DNA from: Aureimonas sp. Leaf324
Lineage (GTDB): Bacteria; Pseudomonadota; Alphaproteobacteria; Rhizobiales; Rhizobiaceae
DNA: 64,000 nt
Assembly (NCBI RefSeq): GCF_001423245.1
Contig: NZ_LMOH01000002.1
Location: forward strand, 1-64,000
Direction of reading: 5' to 3'
Part shown: positions 16,694 to 25,946 of the stretch, piece after piece
How the letters are laid out: the number at the start of each line of letters is the position of its first letter
Numbering within the stretch: position 1 is the first letter of the stretch
Notes under the pieces: generated by a model
Database searches by the model: none
Told to the model about the DNA's origin: nothing
The model's input: only the letters and a program-made list of their open reading frames with translations
Position numbers and translations under genes: made by a program

Positions 16694-16759
16694 ACTTTCA
16701 GTGCCCCCTGATCGTCGCTTTGCACGCTGTCCATTTGTCCGCTCCGTTCAGGACGGCAT

Positions 16760-16906
16760 ATGGGCCGTCACGGAAATGAAGAGGCTCAAGACCCTTATCG
16801 ATCCGGGAATGTTCGTTTGCCGTCTGCCTTCGAAGCCGACGACGCGGAGCGCGATGACGCCGAGGTATCGGACCTTGCTGATACCGCGGGCGACAGATTG
16901 CGATGA
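16760..16906 (+). CDS. Possible small acidic protein
   Basis: A 48-aa frame (MGRHGNEEAQDPYRSGNVR and onwards, with an acidic ADDAERDDAEVSDLAD stretch) from ATG 16760, with AGGA a few bases upstream. It ends at a TGA overlapping a further ATG at 16903, but the frame from 16903 mostly runs antisense to the MucR gene. No known domain; coding is uncertain. Confidence 0.28.
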   Translation: MGRHGNEEAQDPYRSGNVRLPSAFEADDAERDDAEVSDLADTAGDRLR

Positions 16907-16979
16907 AGCCAATTCCGATCGTTCGGCTGGTTACCGAGCCGCTGGCCATCCCGTTGATTGGCGAGATGGCCGAAATCGA

Positions 16980-17519
16980 TCAGGCGTCGGCCTTGGCGCG
17001 GGCCTTTGCCGGCCGCTTGGCCTTCGGCTTGGCCGTGGGCTCCGGCACAGCTGTCGGTTCCGACGCCGCAGCTTCGCCCGCCTCGGCCTCTGCCGGTGCG
17101 ACGCGCTTACGTCCCAGGCCCAACGCCTTGGCCACTTCGGCGCGACGTTTCGAATAGTTCGGCGCGACCATTGGATAATCAGCCTTCAGCCCGTACCGCT
17201 CGCGATAGGTTTCGGGCGTAAGGCCATGCGTCGCGAGGTGACGTCGAAGCGCTTTGTAGGGCTTCCCGTCGATCATGCTGATGATGATGTCAGGATCGGC
17301 CAAGCTCTTCCGCGCGCTGACGGCGCCCTGGTATTCTGCTGGCGCTTCCTCAGCCGCGGGCGCTGCTTCGACCGGCGGATCGATCATGCCGACGAGGGCG
17401 GAGTGGCTGTTCTTCAGGAAGGTATGGACGTCTTCCGGTGCTACCCGCGTGTTCGGGTTTGATAGCCACGCAGTCGTGATCTCGACGGCCAACTCGACGG
17501 CGTTTGACTTCTCTTCCAC
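16980..17519 (-). CDS. mucR: MucR/Ros-family transcriptional regulator
   Basis: About 179 aa from GTG 17519, with GGAG seven bases upstream. The core LADPDIIISMIDGKPYKALRRHLATHGLTPETYRERYGLKADYPMVAPNYSKRRAEVAKALGLGR is MucR. The two zinc-binding Cys of classic members are replaced (ISMIDG in place of a CLECG-type motif), as in several rhizobial paralogues. The extra N-terminal helix region and the long Ala/Pro/Lys tail fit oligomerising, AT-rich-DNA-binding MucR proteins. Such proteins control surface polysaccharide, motility and cell-cycle genes. The 470-bp region upstream is gene-free. Confidence 0.85.
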   Translation of the reverse strand: MEEKSNAVELAVEITTAWLSNPNTRVAPEDVHTFLKNSHSALVGMIDPPVEAAPAAEEAPAEYQGAVSARKSLADPDIIISMIDGKPYKALRRHLATHGLTPETYRERYGLKADYPMVAPNYSKRRAEVAKALGLGRKRVAPAEAEAGEAAASEPTAVPEPTAKPKAKRPAKARAKADA

Positions 17520-17989
17520 ACCAATTCTCCACAACCTAAAAGCGACAAGCTGCAGTAGGGACCGAATCAGTGATCTGCAGCGAGATGATTGGTGATAGTC
17601 GATAGGTGAAGCATGGTGCCAGCACGAATATTTCTACAGAGCCAAACCATAGGGTCTGATGTATGACTGACAGTATGACATTGCACAACGGCTGCGCAGG
17701 TGGCGCGATGAATTGAATTAAGAGACGAGGTCGCGTTTGCGGGGCCAGCTTTCTTCGTCGCTTGAGACTAGACGGGGTGGTTTCCGGACGGTCCGCTCCC
17801 CGCTGCCCATGGGCGGAAGCAGACGCTCAAGTCCAAACGTGGCGCCGCTGCGCTAGATCCGTTAGCCAGCGCCAGGACCTCCCCGGGATGACTGTCTGAT
17901 CGGCCGCACGGTACGCCCTATGTGCGCGGGACAGGCAAGTTGGCTGTCGAGTTTCTGAGCGTCCCGTTCAAACTGACAGGATCGTCAAA
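17520..17989. other. Gene-free region between mucR and the HWE kinase
   Basis: About 470 bases without a supported gene. GTATGAC is repeated at 17661-17667 and 17673-17679 (12 bp apart). The left part should be the mucR promoter, where autoregulation is common in the family, and the right part the kinase promoter. Confidence 0.45.
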
Positions 17990-19480
17990 TTGTCGGACGG
18001 TCGCTCTCCCGGGACGAAGGCTTCAAACTGGATGACCATGGCCGAGACAATCATCGATCACGCAGCCATCCTTGCCGGCATTCCTCAGCCCTACCTGGTC
18101 CTTGATGCGGACCTGACCATCGTAGCCGCGACCGACGCCTACCTCAGGACCACGGACCGAACGCGTGAGGACATCGTCGGCCGTCACATTCTGGAGGCGT
18201 TCCCCGAGAACCCCGACGCGGTTGGCACGGTCGAGCAAGGGCCGTTGGAAGTCTCGTTGCGCCATGTTCTGAGGACTGGCGAGCCACACGAGATGGCTGT
18301 GATCCAGTACGACATCCCGCGGCCGGCGAGCGAGGGCGGTGGCTTCTACCAGCGGTATTGGACGCCGATCCATACACCGGTGAAGGACATTGCCGGCACC
18401 GTCCGATACATCGTCCAGAACCCGATGGACGTCACCGAAAGCGTCCTGCAAACCCGTGAAGCCGACGCTCGGCTGCGCATCGCCCTTCATGCCGCCGACC
18501 TCGGATCGTGGGAGTACGAACCGGAAACCGACATCTGGCGGCGAAGCGCGACGGTCGATGCGTTCTTCGGTGTCGGCCCCGGCGAGGGTGGATCCGTCGC
18601 GGCGCCCTTCTTCGCGATGATGCATCCCGAAGACCTACCCCGCGTCATGGGTGCCGTTCAGGAGGCTCTCGATAGCCCCGATCAGACGACCCTGCGTTTC
18701 GACTACCGCGTGGTGGATCGTGTGACCGGGGAAACCCGGCACATCGCCTCCCGCGGCGAGGTCCTCCGCACGTCAACAGGGAAACCGCGGTTGATCGGCG
18801 TCATGATGGACGTGACGGCCGATCGGATCCGCGAGGCCGCCTTGGCCGACGCGCTGAAGGCGCAGGAGAGCCTGTTGATGCAGAAGGACCTGCTCCTTGC
18901 GGAAGTGAACCACCGCGTGAAGAACAGCCTTCAGCTCGTGATGAGCGCCCTCAGTCTCCAAGCGAGACGGTTGACCAACCCTTCGATGGAAGCCCCGTTC
19001 AGGCAGGCAATCTCCCGCGTCCGTGCGATCACCTCGGTCCACGAGCGCCTTTACCGGACCGACAACCCTCTCGTTGTGGAAATGGCCGACTATCTCGACG
19101 GCCTTTGCGCCGACCTCGCCGCCAACTCGGAACTGCGTGACCTTCTCCAGGTTGACGTCGAGCCCGTGCACCTGAGGACGGAGCGGGCGATACCGATCGC
19201 CCTTATCGTCAACGAACTGGTGACCAACGCCTTGAAGTACGCGTATCCCGAGGGAACGTCCGGTCCGATCGTTCTGTCGCTGAGGACAATAGCGGACGGA
19301 ATGCTGGAACTCAGCGTCGCCGACCAAGGGATCGGCTTCTCGAGCGAGACCACGTCGCAAGGCCTTGGCACGCGTCTCGTCAAGACGATGGCGTCGCAGA
19401 TCGGAGGCCGCGTCGAGACGCAGCCGACCGAGAGGGGCTACCGATCGGCGGTGATATTTCCGAAAGATGCCCCCCAATGA
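17990..19480 (+). CDS. PAS-PAS HWE/HisKA_2-type sensor histidine kinase
   Basis: A 496-aa soluble kinase. Two PAS domains (residues ~20-145 and ~160-280) are followed by a HisKA_2-type phosphoacceptor, EVNHRVKNSLQLVMSALSLQARR, and an HATPase with NELVTNALKYAYPEG, DQGIGF and GLGTRLVKTMASQIGG. No membrane helix. The start is TTG 17990 with AGGA eight bases upstream; ATG 18032 is an alternative. The stop overlaps the receiver at 19477 (ATGA), so the two are translationally coupled partners. HWE-class kinases in alphaproteobacteria often feed the general stress response; that link is inference here. Confidence 0.88.
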   Translation: MSDGRSPGTKASNWMTMAETIIDHAAILAGIPQPYLVLDADLTIVAATDAYLRTTDRTREDIVGRHILEAFPENPDAVGTVEQGPLEVSLRHVLRTGEPHEMAVIQYDIPRPASEGGGFYQRYWTPIHTPVKDIAGTVRYIVQNPMDVTESVLQTREADARLRIALHAADLGSWEYEPETDIWRRSATVDAFFGVGPGEGGSVAAPFFAMMHPEDLPRVMGAVQEALDSPDQTTLRFDYRVVDRVTGETRHIASRGEVLRTSTGKPRLIGVMMDVTADRIREAALADALKAQESLLMQKDLLLAEVNHRVKNSLQLVMSALSLQARRLTNPSMEAPFRQAISRVRAITSVHERLYRTDNPLVVEMADYLDGLCADLAANSELRDLLQVDVEPVHLRTERAIPIALIVNELVTNALKYAYPEGTSGPIVLSLRTIADGMLELSVADQGIGFSSETTSQGLGTRLVKTMASQIGGRVETQPTERGYRSAVIFPKDAPQ

Positions 19481-19845
19481 GCCTGTGCATCATGATCGTC
19501 GAGGACGAGATGCTGCTCGCCTTGGACCTGGAGGACATCCTCGTAGAAGCGGGACATAAGGTCGCCGGACAGGCCTCAGACATGCACCAGGCACTTGCCC
19601 TTGCCGAACGCTTCGGCGAGCAGATCGACGTCGCCATCATGGATGTGAATCTCGCGCGTGGCTCGAACGGTGTTGAGACGGCCGCGGCGTTGCGCCAGCG
19701 CTGGAACATTCCTTCGCTGTTCGTCAGCGGGAACCTCGACGAGAAGACACGTGCGCTCGCTCTCGAATGGCAGCCGGTCGGCTTTGTCGGAAAGCCGTAC
19801 TCCGAACGCGAGGTGCTGGCGGCGATCGCAACGGTTGCCGCGTAG
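19477..19845 (+). CDS. Single-domain response regulator
   Basis: A 122-aa receiver and nothing else: MIVEDEMLLALDLEDILVEAGHKV, phospho-Asp in VAIMDVNLARGSNG, then FVSGN and VGKPYSERE (conserved Ser and Lys). It overlaps the kinase at 17990 by ATGA and should be its phosphorylation partner. Without an output domain it probably acts as a phosphate sink or by protein-protein contact. The sequence resembles the receiver half of PhyR-like proteins. Confidence 0.85.
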   Translation: MSLCIMIVEDEMLLALDLEDILVEAGHKVAGQASDMHQALALAERFGEQIDVAIMDVNLARGSNGVETAAALRQRWNIPSLFVSGNLDEKTRALALEWQPVGFVGKPYSEREVLAAIATVAA

Positions 19846-20140
19846 GCAAGCAGTCCGGATCCGTGACTTCCATCGCGATCGATTGCAGGAGACGAGGTCT
19901 ACGAGGCTGGCGGCGATCCTGAGAGGCTGGTTGCGCAGTCTGCAAACGTCCGATGATGCCCGCCATGTACTGGCACCAACGGCAACGCTCTGTCGCACGG
20001 CGTTGTCCAGTCCGTGGATCTTGAACGGGCTTCGGGCGGTATCGCCAACTGGTGACACCCTGACGTTTTCGCGATAGGGCGATCTAGCCGTTCGGCAAGA
20101 CGCTGCACGAGGCTGATGCGAGAACGAAGCGAGCGGCACG

Positions 20141-22090
20141 GTGCTCCAAGTCCAGACCACTGACAGGCATTCCAGCCGTATCGAAGCCCTTCGCCGCAGC
20201 GGGCTCCTGACGCGCTCGCACAAGGGTGAATTCGAGCACCTGACGACGCATGTGCGCGACGTCCTCGACGTGCCGGTGGCTATCGTCACGTTGGTCGACG
20301 AGGACCGGCAGGTCTTCGCCGGCCACAGCGGCCTGCCGTCCCCTTGGGATGCCCGCGGCGAGACGCCGATGACGCACTCCTTCTGCCAGCATGTCGTCGA
20401 CCGCAACGCGACCCTGAACGTCTGCGACGCGAACCTCGACCCGCTCGTCCGGGACAACCATGCCATCTTCGACATCGGCGTCGTCGCGTACCTCGGCGTG
20501 CCGCTGGCGCTGCCGGATGGCGAGGTCGTCGGGGCTCTCGCGGCGATCGACACCGCGCCCCGGGTGTGGACCGATGCCGACGAACGCCGACTGCACTCGA
20601 TCGCCCGCACCGTCGAGAAGGAGATGGCGGTCCGCATCTCGGAAGCGCGCTGGCGCTCCCTCTTCGAGGGCCTGCACGAAGGCTTCATTCTCGGGCGTGT
20701 CGTGCGCGACGAGGCCGGTCGCATCGTCGACTGGCTGTACGAGGAGGTGAACTCGGCTTGGCACGACCTGACCGGCGTCCCGCACGGCTCGGTCGTCGGC
20801 CGCACGATCCGCGAGGTTTTCCCCGGCATCGAGGACGAGTGGATCGACGAGTTCGCCGACGTCGTCCGGACCGGGACGCCGGCGCGGTTCACTCGCCAGG
20901 TCGGGACGCTCGGTCGCTGGTACGACGGCGTGGCTCAGGCGATCGGCAGCGACCGCTTCACCGTCATCTTCCTCGAGGTGACCGATCGGATCGAGCAGGA
21001 GCGCCGACAGAACGCCCTCCTGAAGCTCGGCGACGACCTCCGGAACCTGTCGACCATCGATGACATCGTGGCCGCGGCCTCGGAATGTGTCGCATCGGGG
21101 ATCGAGGCGGATCGGGTCGGCTTCGGCTCTGTCGACGAGCGATCGGAGACGGTGGAGATCCGTCCGCACTGGATCGCGGCTGGCATGACGAGCATCGCGG
21201 GGCTCCACGACTTCCGATCGTTCGGATCGTTCATCGACGAGCTGAAGCGCGGCGAGACCGTGGCCATCGCCGATGTCGAGACGGACTGCCGCACAGCGGG
21301 CGCCGCAGGCGCATTCTCGGCCATCCAGATCCGATCGCTTCTGAACCTGCCGATCCTCGAGGCCGGCCGCATCGTCCTGGTGGTCTTTGCGCACCGTCGG
21401 AATGTCCTTGCCTGGACCGAGTCGGAGCTACGTTTCGTGCGTCAGGTCGGCGACCGGACGCAGGCCGCCATCGGGCGCCTTCGCGCTGAGGAGGGACAGC
21501 GCGTCCTCAACCAGGAACTCGCGCACCGGATGAAGAACTCGCTCGCCATGGTGCAGGCCATCGCGACGCAGACCCTGCGCCAGGCTCGCACGATGGACGA
21601 AGGCCGCGAAGCCATCACCAGCCGACTCTCGGCGCTGGCGCGGGCACAGGACATCCTGACGCGGACGGACTTCACCGAGGCCAACGTGCGCGAGGTCGTC
21701 GATGCGGCCATGGCACCGCACAGGTCCTCTCAGGTCCACATCGAAGCCTATGACGACCGGATCACGCTGACGGCCCAGCAGGCGCTGGGCCTGTCGCTTG
21801 CGATTCACGAGCTGGCGACCAACGCGGCGAAGTACGGCGCGCTGTCCTGCCTGGAGGGCAGTGTCACGATGTCATGGGGCGAAACCGACAAAGCATTCTA
21901 TTTCAAGTGGATCGAAGAAGGCGGCCCGACCGTTGCACCACCCGAACGTCGGGGGTTCGGCTCCAAGCTGATCGAGCGGATCGTCGCTTCGTACTTCGAT
22001 GGCGAGGGCCGCCTGGACTTCGATCCGGCGGGTATCCGCTTCACTCTGACCGGCGCCCCAAAGGCCGTCGAGACCGCTGCACAGGCCTGA
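20141..22090 (+). CDS. GAF-PAS-GAF HWE-family sensor histidine kinase
   Basis: A 649-aa soluble protein. Residues ~20-165 form a GAF domain of the type with SFCQHVV and DNPLV-like motifs, ~175-290 a PAS-like domain, ~300-450 a second GAF, and the rest an HWE kinase: ELAHRMKNSLAMVQAIATQTLRQAR, HELATNAAKYGAL, WIEEGGP (the W-x-E) and GFGSKLIERIVASYF. The His, W-x-E and N-box residues that define HWE kinases are present. The start is GTG 20141. A lone receiver follows eight bases after its stop. The N-terminal GAF is related to the C-terminal GAF of the cyclase at 23681. Confidence 0.88.
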   Translation: MLQVQTTDRHSSRIEALRRSGLLTRSHKGEFEHLTTHVRDVLDVPVAIVTLVDEDRQVFAGHSGLPSPWDARGETPMTHSFCQHVVDRNATLNVCDANLDPLVRDNHAIFDIGVVAYLGVPLALPDGEVVGALAAIDTAPRVWTDADERRLHSIARTVEKEMAVRISEARWRSLFEGLHEGFILGRVVRDEAGRIVDWLYEEVNSAWHDLTGVPHGSVVGRTIREVFPGIEDEWIDEFADVVRTGTPARFTRQVGTLGRWYDGVAQAIGSDRFTVIFLEVTDRIEQERRQNALLKLGDDLRNLSTIDDIVAAASECVASGIEADRVGFGSVDERSETVEIRPHWIAAGMTSIAGLHDFRSFGSFIDELKRGETVAIADVETDCRTAGAAGAFSAIQIRSLLNLPILEAGRIVLVVFAHRRNVLAWTESELRFVRQVGDRTQAAIGRLRAEEGQRVLNQELAHRMKNSLAMVQAIATQTLRQARTMDEGREAITSRLSALARAQDILTRTDFTEANVREVVDAAMAPHRSSQVHIEAYDDRITLTAQQALGLSLAIHELATNAAKYGALSCLEGSVTMSWGETDKAFYFKWIEEGGPTVAPPERRGFGSKLIERIVASYFDGEGRLDFDPAGIRFTLTGAPKAVETAAQA

Positions 22091-22098
22091 CCGCATAC

Positions 22099-22488
22099 AT
22101 GGCTCAATCGTTCGATCCCGCCCGCTATGCCGTCCTCGTCGTCGAGGACGATGCGCTCGTCCGATTCGGAGCCGTCGACCTTTGTGAGGAAGCTGGCTTC
22201 ACGACCTACGAGGCGCGCAACGCCGAGCAGGCTATCCGGCTCCTCGAGCGCCATTCCGAAATCCGCGTACTCTTCACCGACGTCGAGATGCCGGGATCGA
22301 TGGACGGCCTGAAGCTGGCGCGGGCGGTCCGCGACCGGTGGCCGCCGGTCTCGATCATCGTGACGTCCGGGCGCATGCAGGTCGGGAAGGAGGATCTTCC
22401 CGAGAACGGGCTGTTCTTTTCCAAGCCCTATCCGCCGCGTGGCATCATCAAGGCGCTGAACGACATCGCCGCACAGATCATGAACTGA
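22099..22488 (+). CDS. Single-domain response regulator
   Basis: A 129-aa receiver starting at ATG 22099: VLVVEDDALVRFGAVDLCEEAGF, phospho-Asp in VLFTDVEMPGSMDG, then IIVTSGR and FSKPYPPRGI. It lies eight bases after the HWE kinase and is its probable partner. No output domain. The frame is open upstream, but that sequence is inside the kinase gene. Confidence 0.85.
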   Translation: MAQSFDPARYAVLVVEDDALVRFGAVDLCEEAGFTTYEARNAEQAIRLLERHSEIRVLFTDVEMPGSMDGLKLARAVRDRWPPVSIIVTSGRMQVGKEDLPENGLFFSKPYPPRGIIKALNDIAAQIMN

Positions 22489-22512
22489 CTGGACCAGACA
22501 AGACGCCCCAGT

Positions 22513-22881
22513 ATGAGTATCGCTTTCTTCGAAGACCCTGAGAACCGGGTCATTCTCCAGATCTGCCGGTCGGCGCCGGGCTACATTCCGGTTGTGATCG
22601 GTGGCACGCTACACCCTGTCCGCGAAGCAAGTACCGACACGCATCGCGTGTCGTCCGACTTGTCGGTGGAAGATTACGTGATCGGGCTCGAGGTGCTTGG
22701 CTGCAAGGTCACCCACGGCGAGAACGACGACACTATTGTCCGGGAGCCTACCCTGTTCAGGAGCGATGCCTGGCAGGCGCGTGCGCGCCAGATTCAGGCG
22801 ATCTTGTTCGTTCACCACCGGGAGCGACTTCGTCCCGCCCTGTCCGACTACCTGCGCGGGCGCAAGCGAACGGCGGGCTGA
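22513..22881 (+). CDS. Hypothetical protein in the kinase cluster
   Basis: A 122-aa soluble protein (MSIAFFEDPENRVILQICRS...DLSVEDYVIGLEVLGCKVTHGENDDTIVREP...ARARQIQAILFVHHRERLRPAL). I recognise no domain. It starts 24 bases after the receiver and may be the last gene of the kinase-receiver operon. It converges with the MarR gene at 22889. Confidence 0.55.
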   Translation: MSIAFFEDPENRVILQICRSAPGYIPVVIGGTLHPVREASTDTHRVSSDLSVEDYVIGLEVLGCKVTHGENDDTIVREPTLFRSDAWQARARQIQAILFVHHRERLRPALSDYLRGRKRTAG

Positions 22882-22888
22882 TCGAAGC

Positions 22889-23359
22889 CTAACGCAGGCG
22901 CCGCAGGCGTGCCGCCATCAGGACCGTCAGTTCCCTGATGTCGGACGGCCCCGGCACATCTTGGCCATCCGACTGCTGATGCGCCAATTCCCGGTCCATC
23001 TGCTCATGAAGATCGCGGATCTTGCCGATCATGTTCCGACCATCGTCCGTCAGTTCGACGAACGTTTGACGCCGGTCTCCTTGCCGACCGGTGCGAGCCG
23101 TGTATCCACACTCCGTCAGCCGATCCAGCATCTTCGACACCGTCGACGGTCGGACCGAGATGATCTCGGCCAGGTTGGATACGGACTGCGATCCGTGCTC
23201 GTCGAGCGCGAGAAGAAGTTCATCTTGACCGGAGCACAGTCCGATCTCGGCGAGCTTCAGGCCCATCAAGGCGCGCGTGGTCTTCCCAAGGTGCAGCAGG
23301 GCTCCGATCATCGAAGCCTTGGTGCCATCGGCATGCGCGTGTGTATTAGCATTGGACAC
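22889..23359 (-). CDS. MarR-family transcriptional regulator
   Basis: About 156 aa. The winged-helix core is typical: AEIGLCSGQDELLLALDEHGSQSVSNLAEIISVRPSTVSKMLDRLTECGYTART, then the wing RQGDRRQTFVELTDDGR. GTG 23359 is preferred because GGAGG lies five bases before it; the frame is open to 23392. MarR proteins are dimeric repressors of neighbouring genes, often sensing phenolic compounds or oxidants. The nearest divergent gene is the GGDEF protein at 23681, a possible target. Confidence 0.85.
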   Translation of the reverse strand: MSNANTHAHADGTKASMIGALLHLGKTTRALMGLKLAEIGLCSGQDELLLALDEHGSQSVSNLAEIISVRPSTVSKMLDRLTECGYTARTGRQGDRRQTFVELTDDGRNMIGKIRDLHEQMDRELAHQQSDGQDVPGPSDIRELTVLMAARLRRLR

Positions 23360-23680
23360 AGTGACCTCCTCCGTCCATTGGGCATCAACCATTCCGCCAG
23401 CAAAGGGTTCAGACAGGTCGCGGCTAAGGGGGTGGGCAAATCCCTATCGAAGACGCTACGCCGCATAGAGCAGCGCTCGCTTTGGGGTATCTAGCACGGA
23501 CCATTCAGAGGCGCGAATGGGTCGGAAACCGATCGACCGTCTCCATCTAACCGCTTCCTGGCTTCGCAGGCGCTCAGTCAGCCCTAGGCGAACAGCTAAT
23601 CGTCAATCTCTTCAAACTATCGTCCGCCTTACGATCGGCCATTGGCGCCGTCGTTTCTCCTAGGATCCAGGGAGCTCAGG

Positions 23681-25828
23681 ATGCCGCTCTCGGACTCGAT
23701 CACAGGCGTTCGCAGGACGGGGAATGACGTGGCCTTTACACGTATCCTGAAAGCGCAAGGTCGGATGCGCGCCGCCTTCATTCGCACCATGCTTGGCTAC
23801 AGCGGCCCTCTGGTCATACTCCTGCTTGTCGGCTTCGCCGTCCTTTACGGCACCATGGTGATGACGCTGCGCACGGAAGCGTGGAACAGAGCGATCGTTT
23901 CCTCGGACAACCTGCTGCGGTCCCTGGATGGCAACCTTGCGCGAAGTCTTGGGGAATACCACGACACGTTCGAAATCTTGGCGACCGAGTTGGGCACGGC
24001 CGAGCACAACAAGCTGGCGGGCGGCCACGAGAGTGTCGCGGTGCGTGCTCATGGCGCCCTGATCAAGTCGACGGGCGACCTCTTTCTGTTCGACGAGACC
24101 GGAACGATCCAGGAGCGCTCCCATAACCTCTTGGCACGCGAAGCCCTCAAGCACCGGGACTTTCTGGAGATCCACCGACGCGATCCGTCATTGGCGGTTC
24201 GCATCGGCGCACCTTTCCGGGATCGAGCCAGCGGCAACACGGTCCTCTGGATAAGCCGCCGACTGAACCGGCCTGACGGCCGTTTCGCTGGCGTCCTCGC
24301 AGGCACGCTTGATACCGGCCGTTGGCGACAGGCGTTCGAAAGCTACTCGATCGGCCCCAAGAGCTCGATCAACCTCTTCCATGCCGACGGCACCCTGATG
24401 ATGCGCGCTCCCTTTGTGGCGGACCGTATCGGATCCAATTTGGCGGGAACCAACAACTTCAAGCGTTTCGCCGCCGAGCCGTCGGGCACTTTCGTCGGGA
24501 AGTCGGCCATCGATGGCGAGGAGCGCGCTTACCATTTTGTCCGCATCGACGACACGCCGCTGATCCTCAACGTCGCCACCTCGACCGCCGAGATCTACGC
24601 GGGGTGGTGGCGAGGCACGCTTGTCAGCGGCGTCGTCGTCGCGATTCTTGCAGGGTTGGCAGTCATGCTTAGGCTGGTCCTGTCCCGTGAGTTGCGCCTG
24701 CGTCTCGCAAGCGAGGCACGTTATCGCGCCCTCTCGGACGTCGACGGGCTGACAGGCGTCGCCAACCGTCGTCGCTTCGACGAGGTGCTCGTCCTCGAAT
24801 GGGCTAACGCAGCCGCATCGGGGCGACCCGTGTCGGTGATCATGCTCGACGTCGACCACTTCAAGCTCTTCAACGACAGATACGGCCACCAAGCCGGAGA
24901 CGCGTGCCTGCGCACCGTCGCTGCGGCTTTGCGGAAGGCAGTCGGGCGCTCGGAAGACCTTGTTGCTCGATATGGTGGGGAGGAGTTCGTCGTCCTACTT
25001 CCCGGTACGGACGCAACAGGCAGCGCCGTGGTGGCCGAACGGATCCGAGCAGCGGTCCAGGAGAGCGCCATCTCGCATGCCGGCAATCCGGAAGCGGGTG
25101 TCGTCACGGTGAGCCTCGGTACATCGACGGCGGATCCGTCCAGGGACCGCGGCACGGTTCCCTCGCTTCTGGTCTCGTGCGCCGACCAGGCGCTCTACCG
25201 GGCCAAGCGGGCCGGCCGGAATAGGGGCGAGCATCAGCCATGCCTGTCGACGGAGACAGATGTCCCCGTCCGCGAGGACGAGAACGCGCGCCTTGCGATC
25301 GTGGAGCGGCGGCGCTCACATCTGCCCGTCCGGTCGTCCGCCAACTTCGACGAATTGGCCCGGATCGCCGCCACCGCGCTTGAAGCTTCAGTGGCCTTCG
25401 TTTCGCTTGTTGGCTCAGAGCGACAGGCTTTTATCGGCAAGGCGGGCTCGGACGCCGAGGGCATCCCCCGCGAGCAGTCATTCTGTGCTCACGCGATTGC
25501 CGGCAACGGCGTGCTTGTCGTAGCGGACGCAGGGACCGATCCTCGCTTCTCTGACAACCCCCTGGTGACGGGTCCCATGGGAGTTCGCTTCTACGCCGGA
25601 GCCCCTGTCGTCGACCCCCAGACAGGGCACGGCCTCGGTGCCGTTTGCGTCGTCGACACGGCGCCGCGTGCGGGGCTGACCCCGTTCCAGGAGCGCCTCC
25701 TCACAAGCCTTGCGGACGTTGCGGCGCAAAGACTGGTGTCTCGATCCGGGCCGATTCTCCCCGCTGATACTCGGAAGGCCAACACCAGTTCGGTCACGCC
25801 AGCGGCAATGCAAGAGCGACACGGATGA
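23681..25828 (+). CDS. Membrane sensor-GGDEF diguanylate cyclase with C-terminal GAF
   Basis: About 715 aa from ATG 23681, with AGGGAG upstream. Order: membrane helix (GPLVILLLVGFAVLYGTM), a ~250-residue periplasmic double-Cache-like sensor, a second helix (TLVSGVVVAILAGLAVMLRLV), then GGDEF (DVDGLTGVANRRRFDE, IMLDVDHFKLFND, RYGGEEFVVLLPG), so an intact GGEEF active site. A C-terminal GAF follows (SFCAHAIAGNGVLVVADAGTDPRFSDNPLV). A GAF after GGDEF is less usual than before it. It should make cyclic di-GMP, opposing the HD-GYP protein at 3222. No RxxD inhibitory site is obvious before GGEEF. Confidence 0.88.
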   Translation: MPLSDSITGVRRTGNDVAFTRILKAQGRMRAAFIRTMLGYSGPLVILLLVGFAVLYGTMVMTLRTEAWNRAIVSSDNLLRSLDGNLARSLGEYHDTFEILATELGTAEHNKLAGGHESVAVRAHGALIKSTGDLFLFDETGTIQERSHNLLAREALKHRDFLEIHRRDPSLAVRIGAPFRDRASGNTVLWISRRLNRPDGRFAGVLAGTLDTGRWRQAFESYSIGPKSSINLFHADGTLMMRAPFVADRIGSNLAGTNNFKRFAAEPSGTFVGKSAIDGEERAYHFVRIDDTPLILNVATSTAEIYAGWWRGTLVSGVVVAILAGLAVMLRLVLSRELRLRLASEARYRALSDVDGLTGVANRRRFDEVLVLEWANAAASGRPVSVIMLDVDHFKLFNDRYGHQAGDACLRTVAAALRKAVGRSEDLVARYGGEEFVVLLPGTDATGSAVVAERIRAAVQESAISHAGNPEAGVVTVSLGTSTADPSRDRGTVPSLLVSCADQALYRAKRAGRNRGEHQPCLSTETDVPVREDENARLAIVERRRSHLPVRSSANFDELARIAATALEASVAFVSLVGSERQAFIGKAGSDAEGIPREQSFCAHAIAGNGVLVVADAGTDPRFSDNPLVTGPMGVRFYAGAPVVDPQTGHGLGAVCVVDTAPRAGLTPFQERLLTSLADVAAQRLVSRSGPILPADTRKANTSSVTPAAMQERHG

Positions 25829-25946
25829 GTGTCGAAGTCGTAGCAGGAGCAGCGATCTTCGGCATGGCAATCGTCCGCTTAGGGGTGACAGCCAAGATGT
25901 TATGAGCGTCCCGGAAGGGTCGATAGCGGGAATTGCCAAAGACGGC

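Noticed and set aside
16903-17157. A frame starting at an ATGA overlap after the small acidic frame
   Set aside because: Past 16980 it is antisense to mucR and becomes a Leu/Ala/Arg shadow. The overlap alone is not enough.
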